Positions 48,815 to 58,365 of a DNA stretch of 64,000 nt are shown here, piece after piece. The number at the start of each line of letters is the position of its first letter. The first letter of the stretch is position 1. Origin of the DNA: Prosthecobacter debontii (GTDB lineage: Bacteria; Verrucomicrobiota; Verrucomicrobiia; Verrucomicrobiales; Verrucomicrobiaceae). Under the pieces are notes generated by a model, which saw only the letters and a program-made list of their open reading frames with translations, made no database searches and had not been told where the DNA came from. The stretch lies in the NCBI GenBank assembly GCA_945869695.1, contig CAMBPV010000002.1, forward strand, positions 32,786 to 96,785, given 5' to 3'. A program made the position numbers and the translations under genes.

Positions 48815-51220
48815 TTATCCGTCTTTTTTCACACCCCGCGCCGAGAGCACATTTTTCACGAGGCGCAGGAGATCGATGGGCTCATAAGGCTTTGGCAGAA
48901 CCGCAGCAAAACCGAAGGCCGCAGGTTTGGCCATGGCGGGGTCATCGGAGTAACCGGACGAGACGATCGCGAGGACGTTCGGGTCAAACGCACGGAGCTT
49001 TTCCATGGTGCGCACGCCTCCCATCCCGTTGGGGATCGAGAGATCCAGAACGACAAGGTCATAAGGACGCCCCTCGTGCATCGCCTCTTGATAAAGACGG
49101 ACGGTTTCACTTCCCTCTGCGCTTTCTCCCACGTCGAAGCCATGATTGGCCAAGTTACGCGTGATGAGGCTGCGCACGAGAGGATCATCTTCGAGAACCA
49201 ACACGCGTGACGACGGAGGCGGAGCCGTATCAAAGGCACTGCTAAGACCGAGCGCATCGACTTCCTCTGCATCGGAATCGACTGGCAGGTAAAAACGCAC
49301 CGAAGTGCCGCGACCCAATTCTGAACGAACGGAAAGAGAACCCCCATGCGCTTTTGCGATGGATTCACAGACGGTCAAGCCCAGTCCTGTCGCATTCTCC
49401 GCTTTGCGGGTGCTGAAGTAAGGCTCAAAAATGTGCGTCAAGTTTTCAGGAGAAATGCCTTCCCCCGAGTCCTGCACCTCGATGACCACACCTGTGGGTT
49501 GAACAGGGGTATCGAGCACCATTTCATTCGGGAACATCTCAGACGGATCAGGCGCAAAGCATCGCACAACCAACTCACCTCCATTTGGCATCGATTGCTC
49601 GGCGTTGCGCACCAGATTGCTCAACAACCTGCGGATCTGCGCGGCATCCACGGGGACCGTCGGCACGCCGTCTTGGACCTCGACGCGATACTGAAGATGA
49701 TTTCCGCGTGAGTGATTCTGGAAGAATTTTTCGATCAACTCGCTGAAGTGGGTCTGCCGTTTGATCGGAGCGCCACCGCGGGCAAAGGTGAGCAATTGCT
49801 GAACGAGGTTCTGCGCCTGAAGAGTGGCCTGCTTAGCCGTTTGAAGCTCGGGCACACGCTCGGTGTTCCCGCGAAGGCGCATCTCAGCAAGGGAAAGATT
49901 CCCCAGCAAAACGGTGAGCAGATTGTTGAAGTCATGCGCGAATCCACGGGCCAGTAAACCGAGTGACTCCAGGCGGTCCATCCGGCTTTTCCGCTCAGCT
50001 TCTTCACGGCGACTCGTGACGTCTTTGACCAGCAGCAGAAGTCCTTCTGCAAAAGGGTAGCCGCGCAGCTCAAGCCAAGCCTGTTTTTCTTCAAAATACA
50101 GCTCACGATTCACGGACTCGCGATGCAGCATGGCATGAGCGAGAGCTTCATGATGGGCCTCACGCATGGCGGAAGGCACGAGATCCCAGAAGTGCATACC
50201 TAAAAGGTTGGCGCGTGACTGCTCAAACAACTTGGTGGCGCTGGCGTTGGCGTAGATCAACCTCCAGCGTCCGTCGAGAGCGATGAGAGGATCGGAAATG
50301 CTCTTAACTACGTCAATGAGGGGCGCGGGTGTGGGAACAGCGTCTGCGATCGGCACAGTGTCTTGTGGTGCAGTGGGCAGCGGAACTGCCTGGAGTGGCA
50401 CGGCCGGAGCAGGCGATTCAGCGCTCGGTGCTCCCGGGGCTGTCAAGGTCCCCGTGGTCGGGCTTTGTGCCATGGCGAGACGTCGAAAGAGGATGATCAG
50501 ACCCGAGAGACTGTTGCGCTGATCACGCACCGCACCGGTTCGATCCTGAATCGGAACACGCTCTCCATTTCGATTGGTCATCCAAACGGTGCGCTCCTCC
50601 GCACGGCCTGTTTCATCTGCCAATTGGATCTCAGCCTGCTCCCCATTGGCATGAAAAATCCGGAACACTTCATTCAGTGATCGGCCCACAGCCTCCTCCG
50701 CCTGCCACTCGGTGATGCGTGACGCAGCGGGATTCATGAAGGTGATCACGCCGGCGAGATCGGCGGCGATCACACCATCCGCCAAGCCCTGGAAGGCCTC
50801 AAAGTAGCTCTGCTCACGGCGCAGTCTTTCCATCTCCTCTTTGAAGCGCGTGGCGGCCACTTCGACGGTGAGACGGAGTTCATCTTCATTGAAGGGCTTT
50901 AATAGGTAGCCGTGGGGTTGAGTCTCACGAGCCCGGGCAACAGTCTCGAGGTCCGCACAGGCCGTCACGTAAACGATTGCAGCAGGACCCTTTTCGTGCA
51001 GCCTTCGTGCCGTCTCGATGCCGTCCAACTGACCGGCGAGGTGCACGTCCATCAGGACCAAATCGGGTAACAGACTGTCAAACTTCTCCAAGACTTCCTC
51101 ACCCGATGCAAAGACGCCCAAGACCTCGTAGTCCAACTGGCTGAGCGTTGCAGCTATGTCGCAACCCACGAGACCTTCGTTCTCGACGATCAACACCCGA
51201 ATCTTGTCTAAAGAAGTCAT
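48815..51220 (-). CDS. Hybrid sensor: REC-PAS-PAS-histidine kinase-REC
   Basis: An 801-aa signalling protein. Order: receiver (about 1-125; acceptor Asp58 in LPDLVLMDVHLAG); PAS (about 140-245); a Pro/Ala-rich linker; PAS (about 305-405); HisKA with phospho-His in LLARGFAHDFNNLLTVL (about 428-438); HATPase with ATGLGLTVCESIAKAHGGS and a G2-like GRGTSVRFYLP; C-terminal receiver (VLVLEDDPLVRSLITRNL; acceptor in DLVVLDLSIP). No TM segments, so it is cytoplasmic. It begins 28 bases after the partner kinase and can receive phosphate at the first receiver and pass it on at the last. Confidence 0.93.
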   Translation of the reverse strand: MTSLDKIRVLIVENEGLVGCDIAATLSQLDYEVLGVFASGEEVLEKFDSLLPDLVLMDVHLAGQLDGIETARRLHEKGPAAIVYVTACADLETVARARETQPHGYLLKPFNEDELRLTVEVAATRFKEEMERLRREQSYFEAFQGLADGVIAADLAGVITFMNPAASRITEWQAEEAVGRSLNEVFRIFHANGEQAEIQLADETGRAEERTVWMTNRNGERVPIQDRTGAVRDQRNSLSGLIILFRRLAMAQSPTTGTLTAPGAPSAESPAPAVPLQAVPLPTAPQDTVPIADAVPTPAPLIDVVKSISDPLIALDGRWRLIYANASATKLFEQSRANLLGMHFWDLVPSAMREAHHEALAHAMLHRESVNRELYFEEKQAWLELRGYPFAEGLLLLVKDVTSRREEAERKSRMDRLESLGLLARGFAHDFNNLLTVLLGNLSLAEMRLRGNTERVPELQTAKQATLQAQNLVQQLLTFARGGAPIKRQTHFSELIEKFFQNHSRGNHLQYRVEVQDGVPTVPVDAAQIRRLLSNLVRNAEQSMPNGGELVVRCFAPDPSEMFPNEMVLDTPVQPTGVVIEVQDSGEGISPENLTHIFEPYFSTRKAENATGLGLTVCESIAKAHGGSLSVRSELGRGTSVRFYLPVDSDAEEVDALGLSSAFDTAPPPSSRVLVLEDDPLVRSLITRNLANHGFDVGESAEGSETVRLYQEAMHEGRPYDLVVLDLSIPNGMGGVRTMEKLRAFDPNVLAIVSSGYSDDPAMAKPAAFGFAAVLPKPYEPIDLLRLVKNVLSARGVKKDG

Positions 51221-51248
51221 TAATTATAGCAAACAGGGAATGTTAACT

Positions 51249-54125
51249 CTAATTATCAATATGCGCCATAGGAAAACGTAAATTAAATTCGGTTCCGTTG
51301 TTGGGGGCTCCCGAGAGTCTGAGTTCGCCACGCATTTGCTCAGCGAAGACTCCGAGAATTTTCAAGCCCAGCCCCGATGCCGTGGCGGAGTCAAAATTTT
51401 CGGGCAAGCCAGCGCCATTGTCACTGACCACAAACTCACCGACCCCATTTTCGAGGGTTAACCGGACTCGGATGGCTCCGTTTCGCCCATCGGGGAAAGC
51501 GTATTCGAAGGCATTGGAGAGGGTTTCGTTGAGAATCAAGGCCAGGGGCATCATCCACTCGTGATCGAGCGGGACAGACGTGATGTCGAGCGTCAGCGAG
51601 ACTTGCTCCTCCGGGACGGCATAACACTCCCGCAGACGCTGAGCGAGACCCCGGGCAAAGTCCGCAAAGTCAGGGCCTTCATCTAGCACCAGCTGATACA
51701 GGTGCTGATGGAGGGCGGCGATGGAACGAACGCGATTCTGGCTGGAGCGCAGCACATCCCGAGCCGGCTGATCCGCCAGAGAGTTCATCTGGAGATTCAA
51801 CATGCTGGAGATGATCTGGAGATGGTTCTTGATCCGATGATGGGTTTCACCCAGGAGGAGCTTCTCGCGGTCGAGGTCAGCCACGGGCCATTGGGAAACG
51901 GGCCTGATCAAGTGCGTGCCGGGCGACAGAGGCTCGACCGACGGAGCGGGCAAAGCTGGAATTTCAGGCTGCTGCACCTGTTCTTCAAAAAGATCGACCG
52001 AGTTTCCGCCCTCGGACGCGGCTTTGGCAAAAAAGCGCCCGCTGCCTTTCATCCCACCTTTCCCATAGTAGTTCCATTCGAAGGCTTCTTCGGGTGAAGC
52101 GATCCGCGCCTGCAGGTCGCCGTAGAATCCTGTCGGGTCCGAGGGACGGAACAATCCATGGAGCCAGCCTCCTTGGGCCTCTGGGGTCGCAAATCCAAAT
52201 CGAGCCGCCGCGTCATCGGACCATTGGGTGATGCGGCCACTTCCGTCGGTCTGGAGAAGCCAAAGGATGGCCGGAGGCTTTGGCGCTTCGACGATGGCCG
52301 CAGGCGGCTCTGACTTTTCAACCCTGACCGGGGGCGCTTCCGGGGGCGTTGGGCTCGCCGGGAGAACTTCTTCGCTTCCCTGAAGGAAGTGGATGGCCGT
52401 ATGCACATCTCCGGCAGCATCTGGAACAAGGGCGATGCGGAGATTGGCTTCGCGTGCAGATCCATCGGGCCGGAGAATCGTCACATCGAGCACGGTCGAA
52501 CGCCGACCCTCGTCCCGCATGACGCGCAGGCCCTCGCGGCGTTTGACGACACTGTCTGGCGCCAACCAATCTTCTGAGTTGAGGCGCCTCAGCTCCCCCT
52601 TTGAACGACGGAGGAGCCGCTCCGCAGCCTGATTTGCCTCAAAGATCGAGCCGTTTTTGTCGATGAGCACGACTCCCACCGGGGTCTCGCCGAGCAGCGT
52701 CCTGAATTTGGCCTCGTTTGAACGAAGCTGTTCCTCCATGCGACAGGTGTCGGTGACGTCATGAATCGAAATGAGCAGTCCCCCGCCAGCGAGGGAGACG
52801 GGTCGGAACTCGAGTTCCTTCAGGAGTCCATCTGCGGTGGCCAGAGAGAGGACACGCGTCAATTGCCGGCGCCAGATATCGTTGGACCAGACCGCAGAAA
52901 CTGACTTTTTGTGGTCCTCAGTCGGGCACGCACTGAGCAGCCAAGTCTCCACGTTTTCACCCTGCTGAAGCCCACGCCCCAGTAACTTGGCGATGTGCTC
53001 GTTGTGATGAATGGGCATGCCTCTCTCGTTCAACACCACGAGTCCGCAAGAGAGTGAGTCAAGAACCGCACGCTGCCGAGACTCACGCTTTGCGAAGGCG
53101 GCCTCGACATCGCGGAGGATCGCCGTTTCTTGACGCGCTAGGCGAAGTTCCTCCACCAAGCTAGGGTCCTGGGGGCCGCTGGGAGGGGGTGTCCCTTTTT
53201 CCCAGGGCGCACTTTCCAACGCTAGGGCGTAAACTTGATTGCCTGCGGCTCCAGTCGGACGAGTCAGCAGCCACTGGGAAGGCAAGGATGCCCCCACCCC
53301 TGTCGCAGCACTGGCCTCGTCATTCCGGTGGATGCGCATCACTTCCGTCGCAGGCTCTTTCGACATCGCGACGCGGTGAATGGCTGCTAAAGACTGATCT
53401 CGCAGACTCAACGGATCCGCGCCATCTCCGTAAGCTGACCAAAAGTAAGTGACTCCCTCTTGCACTCCTTTGGACAAGATCGGTCCCAAAGCCGCTACAT
53501 TTGCCTTCTGTATCTTGCCCGTGATGTCGAGCAAGAGGATGGGAATGGCGGAATCGAAGAGTCCGTTGCCCAAATTCTCAATCGGTCTTGGTGCCCCCGC
53601 TTCAGGCGCAGCTTTCGTTTCAGCAGGCAAGGCCGCTTGGGTGACCTTCGCGGGACCCGGATACTTCTCACAACTCACCATGAGGCCGCCCACTGAGGCG
53701 TCGGCCCTCCGACGCCAGGGCCTTACTTCCCACCGGTAGACGATTGACTCCCCTTTCTGTCCACTCAAGGCATCGTGCTCGCTGCGGACGACGTGGCCCT
53801 GAAGCGCCCTCTCATAAACCTGCTTCCATCCGGGGTGCAAGTTTGGAAAAACCTCGAACTGGCTCCGTCCCAAGAGCGGAACAACCTGCTGCAACCCAAA
53901 TTCATCGACCCACATGCGATTAGCCACGAGATACCGCATCTGGTCATCGAACATGGCTAGGGCGATCGGCGCATTCTCAAGAAGAATATCGGGATGGTGC
54001 TCGGCGCCCCCCTCCCCTGATGGCCCCCCGCCACCTTCGACTCCCCCGGCCGAGGAGCTTCGATCACTCGAAACGAGTGGCATTTTGGCTTGAACGACAG
54101 TGCGAAGAATGGAGGGAGTCGGCAT
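51249..54125 (-). CDS. PAS-rich cytoplasmic HisKA_2 histidine kinase
   Basis: A 958-aa sensor kinase. Several PAS modules are visible (about 45-155: NAPIALAMFDDQMRYLVANR; 340-460: VLDSLSCGLVVLNERGMPIH; 470-590: LLGETPVGVVLIDKNGSIFE; and 635-730). The kinase core is HisKA_2 type: LLLGETHHRIKNHLQIISSM with the phospho-His, then an HATPase_c region (ILNETLSNAFEYAFPDGRNG, SDNGAGLPENF, GLGLKILGVFAEQM). No TM segment, so it reads an intracellular cue via PAS. First gene of a leftward pair with the REC-headed hybrid kinase, its probable phospho-partner. Confidence 0.92.
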   Translation of the reverse strand: MPTPSILRTVVQAKMPLVSSDRSSSAGGVEGGGGPSGEGGAEHHPDILLENAPIALAMFDDQMRYLVANRMWVDEFGLQQVVPLLGRSQFEVFPNLHPGWKQVYERALQGHVVRSEHDALSGQKGESIVYRWEVRPWRRRADASVGGLMVSCEKYPGPAKVTQAALPAETKAAPEAGAPRPIENLGNGLFDSAIPILLLDITGKIQKANVAALGPILSKGVQEGVTYFWSAYGDGADPLSLRDQSLAAIHRVAMSKEPATEVMRIHRNDEASAATGVGASLPSQWLLTRPTGAAGNQVYALALESAPWEKGTPPPSGPQDPSLVEELRLARQETAILRDVEAAFAKRESRQRAVLDSLSCGLVVLNERGMPIHHNEHIAKLLGRGLQQGENVETWLLSACPTEDHKKSVSAVWSNDIWRRQLTRVLSLATADGLLKELEFRPVSLAGGGLLISIHDVTDTCRMEEQLRSNEAKFRTLLGETPVGVVLIDKNGSIFEANQAAERLLRRSKGELRRLNSEDWLAPDSVVKRREGLRVMRDEGRRSTVLDVTILRPDGSAREANLRIALVPDAAGDVHTAIHFLQGSEEVLPASPTPPEAPPVRVEKSEPPAAIVEAPKPPAILWLLQTDGSGRITQWSDDAAARFGFATPEAQGGWLHGLFRPSDPTGFYGDLQARIASPEEAFEWNYYGKGGMKGSGRFFAKAASEGGNSVDLFEEQVQQPEIPALPAPSVEPLSPGTHLIRPVSQWPVADLDREKLLLGETHHRIKNHLQIISSMLNLQMNSLADQPARDVLRSSQNRVRSIAALHQHLYQLVLDEGPDFADFARGLAQRLRECYAVPEEQVSLTLDITSVPLDHEWMMPLALILNETLSNAFEYAFPDGRNGAIRVRLTLENGVGEFVVSDNGAGLPENFDSATASGLGLKILGVFAEQMRGELRLSGAPNNGTEFNLRFPMAHIDN

Positions 54126-54237
54126 CAGGAAAATTATTTTATATATCCGAATCTAATTTCCGAGAAGCTTCTCAACAAGTTGAAAGAATAAAATTTTAAA
54201 AAAAGCGGCTCGGAAACCTGGTTTTTCAATTCTTCGT
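54126..54237 (-). promoter_or_regulatory. AT-rich promoter gap before the kinase pair
   Basis: This gap is much richer in A/T than the genes around it. Read leftward it holds TATATAAAAT close to the kinase start and a GAGAAGCTTCTC palindrome. These suggest a promoter for the kinase pair, but I cannot find a well-spaced -35 box, so the exact start is open. Confidence 0.35.
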
Positions 54238-54678
54238 CTATTCTCGGTGATAGGGCTCGCCTCGATTGATGGTGCCTGCCCGATAGATCTGCTCCAAAAG
54301 CACGATCAGGGCCATTTCATGTTGGAGAGTCATCGTCGAAAGAGCCCACGTCTCCTGAACCGACTCACGAAATCGCTGACTGTGGCCATCCGCACCTCCA
54401 ACAAATAAACACACCCGTTTCGTGGCCGAGAGTTCTTTCGACTTGATCCACTGCGCCAAGGCGGTGCTCCGCATCTGCTTACCTCGTTCATCGAGAGCAA
54501 TCCGGTAGGACCCCTCTCCCGCGAGCATCATGGCTTTCTCCACCTGCTCGACTGGACCCTCTTTCAGCGCCATCCATTCGACTTTTGCAGTCCGGCTCAA
54601 TCGTGCCAGATAGTCCGCCACTGCATCTCGAGCCCAAGGCAGCGCGGGTTTACCAATGGTGACAATCTTCCAGTTCAT
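54238..54678 (-). CDS. rlmH: 23S rRNA (pseudouridine1915-N3)-methyltransferase RlmH
   Basis: A 146-aa SPOUT methyltransferase that modifies helix 69 of 23S rRNA. Seen: MNWKIVTIGKPALPWARDAV, YRIALDERGKQMRSTALAQW, the knotted cofactor site CLFVGGADGHSQRF, the LSTMTLQHEMALIVLLEQIY helix and the closing RAGTINRGEPYHRE. Length slightly below E. coli (155). The start at MNWK is chosen; nine upstream codons are not conserved. Confidence 0.96.
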   Translation of the reverse strand: MNWKIVTIGKPALPWARDAVADYLARLSRTAKVEWMALKEGPVEQVEKAMMLAGEGSYRIALDERGKQMRSTALAQWIKSKELSATKRVCLFVGGADGHSQRFRESVQETWALSTMTLQHEMALIVLLEQIYRAGTINRGEPYHRE

Positions 54679-54705
54679 TCCTGATTTATAGCAGAGGAGG
54701 AACAA

Positions 54706-54874
54706 CGGCGCAGAACATTCGAAGCTGGCTAAAAAATTATGTCATTTATATATTTTTTGCGATAAACATCAAAAATGTGAATCATTTGAGTGATTGTTGT
54801 TGCGCAATTCGCAAAAAAAGCTTAAATTTGTCTCGCGAATTCAAAAATAATCTCATTATTAAACAACTCATCCT
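54706..54874 (+). promoter_or_regulatory. AT-rich regulatory gap upstream of the Pro-rich lipoprotein
   Basis: About 170 bases, strongly A/T-rich with runs such as ATTTATATATTTTTTGCG and an inverted TTGCG-CAATT-CGCAA. It separates two divergent genes and surely holds their promoters. I cannot point to a clean -35/-10 pair. Confidence 0.4.
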
Positions 54875-55756
54875 ATGTCCCACACATTACGCTTCCTGAC
54901 AATTGGAGCCATCGCAATGGTCTCCGTGACGTCTTGCTCCCTCCCTCCCCGCCAGGCTTGGACTCAAATTCAAAGGGAAGGCCTCATCCCATTTGTGGCT
55001 GAACAGTGGAATGGTGGCGTCGCTCCAGCTAACAGAAGCGCACCCAGCAGCCAGCAGATGATCGCCACCAAGCAGGCTCCTGCTAGCAAGCCAGTGGCCT
55101 CTGCTCCAACCACACCTGCTCCTGTCGTGGCTGGCAACACGACTCCGTCTCCTGCGATGCTGGATGCGCAAGAGATCCCAACCGCTGGCAGTGTCCCCGG
55201 ACTCTCTGGATATGTCCGCTCCCCTTACACCAATCCTCCACGCCTCGTTGATGTGCGCGGCATGAGCGTTGGATCAAAGGTGGTCTGCCCATTCACAAAC
55301 AAGCCTTTCTTGGTGCCAGCTGCAGCCCAAGCCGCCCCTCAGCAGGTCGCATCCGCCCCAGCACCAACGCCTGCCCCAATTCCTCAGTCAGCACCAATCC
55401 CAATGGTGCCCGCAACCATCCCGGCTCCATCCACAGTGGCTGCTCTCACAAAACCACAGCCTTCCGCCCCTCCTGTTGTCGCCCCCCAAACGAAGCCTCA
55501 GGCGCAACCAACACCAGCGGCTGAGCAGCCAAAAGCCGTCGCTCAAGAGATCCCATTTGGAAACTCAATCGCAGGTCGCCCAGGCTTCGTGAACAGCCCC
55601 TTTGCTGCAAAACATCAGCTTGTGGACGTCACCGGTCTTCCGACCGGCATGGAAGTGAAGTGCCCTTACACAGGAAAGCTCTTCCGCGTTCCACCACAGG
55701 ATCAAGCTCAGGATAAGGCCCCGACGACCGACGTCGCCTCCCCAGAGAAGAAATAA
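54875..55756 (+). CDS. Pro-rich lipoprotein with duplicated CPxTxKxF domain
   Basis: A 293-aa lipoprotein (lipobox MVSVTSC). After an Ala/Pro/Thr/Gln-rich spacer comes a ~45-residue module: PGLSGYVRSPYTNPPRLVDV, RGMSVGSKVVCPFTNKPFLV. A second Pro-rich spacer (about 150-225) is followed by the same module again: RPGFVNSPFAAKHQLVDVTG, LPTGMEVKCPYTGKLFRVPP. The conserved features are S-P-(Y/F), L-V-D-V-x-G, and C-P-(Y/F)-T-x-K-x-F. Similar short modules occur in PVC proteins. The function is unknown; an envelope-spanning or zinc/peptidoglycan-binding role could be proposed but is not shown. A strong terminator follows. Confidence 0.8.
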   Translation: MSHTLRFLTIGAIAMVSVTSCSLPPRQAWTQIQREGLIPFVAEQWNGGVAPANRSAPSSQQMIATKQAPASKPVASAPTTPAPVVAGNTTPSPAMLDAQEIPTAGSVPGLSGYVRSPYTNPPRLVDVRGMSVGSKVVCPFTNKPFLVPAAAQAAPQQVASAPAPTPAPIPQSAPIPMVPATIPAPSTVAALTKPQPSAPPVVAPQTKPQAQPTPAAEQPKAVAQEIPFGNSIAGRPGFVNSPFAAKHQLVDVTGLPTGMEVKCPYTGKLFRVPPQDQAQDKAPTTDVASPEKK

Positions 55757-55782
55757 ATTTCAGGGTTAGTGTTGTTGTTTGG

Positions 55783-55819
55783 CCCCGCTCCGGTTCGCGC
55801 TGGAGCGGGGTTCTTTTTT
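55783..55819 (+). terminator. Rho-independent terminator
   Basis: Perfect arms CCCCGCTCC and GGAGCGGGG with a ten-base loop, followed by TTCTTTTTT. It lies 26 bases after the stop of the Pro-rich lipoprotein gene. Confidence 0.9.
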
Positions 55820-55948
55820 GAGGGAAGATTCCACCGTGTCGCCGATTTTTGTCACGCCTCGTCAAGCGATAACTCTTCCCCGTGAGAAGTTCGCTTGCCC
55901 TGCCATGGGGGCTCGCTAACTCAGCGGACCTCAATTTCAAACAACCTC

Positions 55949-58306
55949 ATGGAACTCAACATCAACGTCGCCCACGTCGAGCGCATCGCCGCCGAAATGA
56001 AACTGCGCCCCATCCAAGTAGGGGCTACGGCTAAACTCATCGCCGACGGTGCCACCGTGCCCTTCATTTCACGCTACCGCAAAGAAGCCACCGGTGAACT
56101 CGACGAAGTCGCCGTCGCCACCATTCGAGACCGCCTGGAGCAACTGGCCTCCCTCGATGAACGCCGCGGCTCGATCATCAAGTCTTTGGAAGAGCGGAAT
56201 CTTCTCACCGTCGAACTTCAAAAGAAGCTCGATGCCGCCCAGACGGTCACCGTTTTAGAGGATATCTTTGCCCCCTTCAGACCCAAACGCCGGACGCGCG
56301 CCACCATCGCCAAAGAAAAAGGGCTCGAACCCTTGGCAGACTTCATCGAAGCCAATCAGCCCAATCAGACCGCAGATATCGAAGGCGAGGCCGCCAAATT
56401 CATTGATGATGCCAAGGAGGTCAAAACGGCCGAAGAAGCCCTCGCCGGAGCACGTGACATCATCGCCGAGCGCATGAGCGACGACGCCACCGCCCGTGCC
56501 ACATTGAGAAAGCTCTTTGCTGAAGAGGGCGTGGTCGTATCAAAAGCTCTCATGGGAAAAGAAAAGGAAGCGGACGCTCAGAAATTTCGCGACTACTTCG
56601 AGTGGACCGAGCCGCTCAAGAGCATCCCCTCTCACCGTTTGCTGGCCATTCGGCGCGGAGAAAAAGAGGGCTTCCTGATGATGCGCATCACACCGCCCGA
56701 GGAGAAGGCCATCCAGATTCTCGAGCACCTTTTTGTCAAAGGGTTCACACCCTGCGCCAAGCAGATGCGCTTGGCAGCCGAGGACTCCTACAAAAGGCTG
56801 CTCAACTCGTCGATGGAGACCGAAGCGCGCCTCGAGTCCAAGAAAAAGGCCGATGCGGAGGCCGTTAAAGTTTTCGCAGACAATTTCCGTGAGCTCCTGC
56901 TCGCAGCTCCGCTCGGTCAAAAGAGACTGCTGGGGATCGACCCCGGATTCCGCACCGGCTGCAAGGTCGTCGTCCTCGATGCTCAGGGTAAACTGCTCTT
57001 TAATGATGTGATTTATCTGCTCGGTGAAGGCAACAGCCTCATGCACGCCAAGACCTTGCTCACCAATCTCGTCGAGCGATTCAAAGTCGAGGCAATCGCC
57101 ATCGGAAACGGCACCGCAGGCCGGGAGACCGAAATGTTCGTGAACAAAATAGGCCTGCCGAAATCAATCCCAGTCATCATGGTGAACGAGAGCGGCGCTT
57201 CCGTTTACTCCGCTTCAGACGTCGCACGCGAGGAGTTTCCTGACCATGACATCACGGTGCGCGGCGCAGTTTCCATCGGACGTCGTTTGGCAGATCCGCT
57301 GGCTGAATTGGTCAAGATCGACGCCAAAGCGATCGGAGTCGGCCAATATCAACATGATGTGGATCAGAATCTTCTGAAGGCCAGCTTGGACGATGTCGTT
57401 ATCAGTGCCGTGAATGGCGTAGGCGTTGAAGTCAACACCGCGAGCAAGCAGCTCCTCTCTTACGTGTCCGGCTTGAACTCAGCACTCGCGGCCAACATCG
57501 TGGCTTATCGCAACGAGAACGGACCTTTCAGCACCCGCGCGGAGCTCAAAAAGATTCCCCGCTTAGGAGACAAAGCCTTCGAGCAAGCCGCCGGCTTTCT
57601 ACGCATCCGAGATGCCAAGCACCCGCTGGATGCCAGCGCCGTGCATCCCGAACGCTATGAACTGGTCGAAAAAATGGCGACGGATGTCGGATGCACCGTC
57701 GGCGATCTCCTCACCAAGGCCGACCTCCGCGCCAAAATCGACCCCAAAAAATATGTGAGCGAGGAAGTGGGTTTGCCGACTTTGAAGGACATCATTAGCG
57801 AGCTCTCCAAACCGGGCCGCGATCCGCGCAAGCAGTTTGAGGTCTTCAAATTTGTCGAAGGTGTGAACAAGCCCGAGGACCTCGTCGTTGGCATGAAGCT
57901 GCCGGGCATCGTCACCAACGTCACTGCTTTTGGCGCCTTCGTCGACATAGGCGTTCATCAGGACGGTCTCGTGCATGTCAGCCAACTGGCTGATCACTTT
58001 ATCCGCGACGCCAATGAGGTGGTCAAAGTGCAGCAAAAAGTCCAGGTCACTGTGACCGAAGTCGATCTCCAACGGAAGCGCATCGCCCTCTCCATGAAGT
58101 CGAAACCCGACTTCGAAAAGAAAGCGAGCAATGGCGGCGGCCCCCGCCCAGCAGGCGCCACTGGCGGTGGGAACGGCGGCGGGAATCGAAGCTTCAGCGG
58201 CGGAGGTGGCGGGCAGAGATCATCGGGCGGCGGCATGGGAAATCCCTTCGGCGGAGGTGGCGGCGTGGACTGGTTCAGCGCAGCGTCGGCAAAAGGGAAA
58301 AAGTAG
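55949..58306 (+). CDS. tex: Tex family S1 RNA-binding transcription accessory protein
   Basis: A 785-aa nucleic-acid-binding protein. Order seen: N-terminal Tex domain (ERIAAEMKLRPIQVGATAKL, ISRYRKEATGELDEV); a YqgF-like RNase H fold (LLGIDPGFRTGCKVVVLDAQ); helix-hairpin-helix (LLSYVSGLNSALAANIVAYR, then KKIPRLGDKAFEQAAGFLRI); an S1 domain (LPGIVTNVTAFGAFVDIGVH, QDGLVHVSQLADHFI). The last ~60 residues are Gly/Ser-rich with RG pairs and are longer than in most Tex proteins. Start at MELNINVAHVERIA. Confidence 0.96.
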   Translation: MELNINVAHVERIAAEMKLRPIQVGATAKLIADGATVPFISRYRKEATGELDEVAVATIRDRLEQLASLDERRGSIIKSLEERNLLTVELQKKLDAAQTVTVLEDIFAPFRPKRRTRATIAKEKGLEPLADFIEANQPNQTADIEGEAAKFIDDAKEVKTAEEALAGARDIIAERMSDDATARATLRKLFAEEGVVVSKALMGKEKEADAQKFRDYFEWTEPLKSIPSHRLLAIRRGEKEGFLMMRITPPEEKAIQILEHLFVKGFTPCAKQMRLAAEDSYKRLLNSSMETEARLESKKKADAEAVKVFADNFRELLLAAPLGQKRLLGIDPGFRTGCKVVVLDAQGKLLFNDVIYLLGEGNSLMHAKTLLTNLVERFKVEAIAIGNGTAGRETEMFVNKIGLPKSIPVIMVNESGASVYSASDVAREEFPDHDITVRGAVSIGRRLADPLAELVKIDAKAIGVGQYQHDVDQNLLKASLDDVVISAVNGVGVEVNTASKQLLSYVSGLNSALAANIVAYRNENGPFSTRAELKKIPRLGDKAFEQAAGFLRIRDAKHPLDASAVHPERYELVEKMATDVGCTVGDLLTKADLRAKIDPKKYVSEEVGLPTLKDIISELSKPGRDPRKQFEVFKFVEGVNKPEDLVVGMKLPGIVTNVTAFGAFVDIGVHQDGLVHVSQLADHFIRDANEVVKVQQKVQVTVTEVDLQRKRIALSMKSKPDFEKKASNGGGPRPAGATGGGNGGGNRSFSGGGGGQRSSGGGMGNPFGGGGGVDWFSAASAKGKK

Positions 58307-58365
58307 CCGACTCATGCATGGACTGATTCATTGCGCGGCCTTTGTTTTCAGTTCACGGTCGCCTC

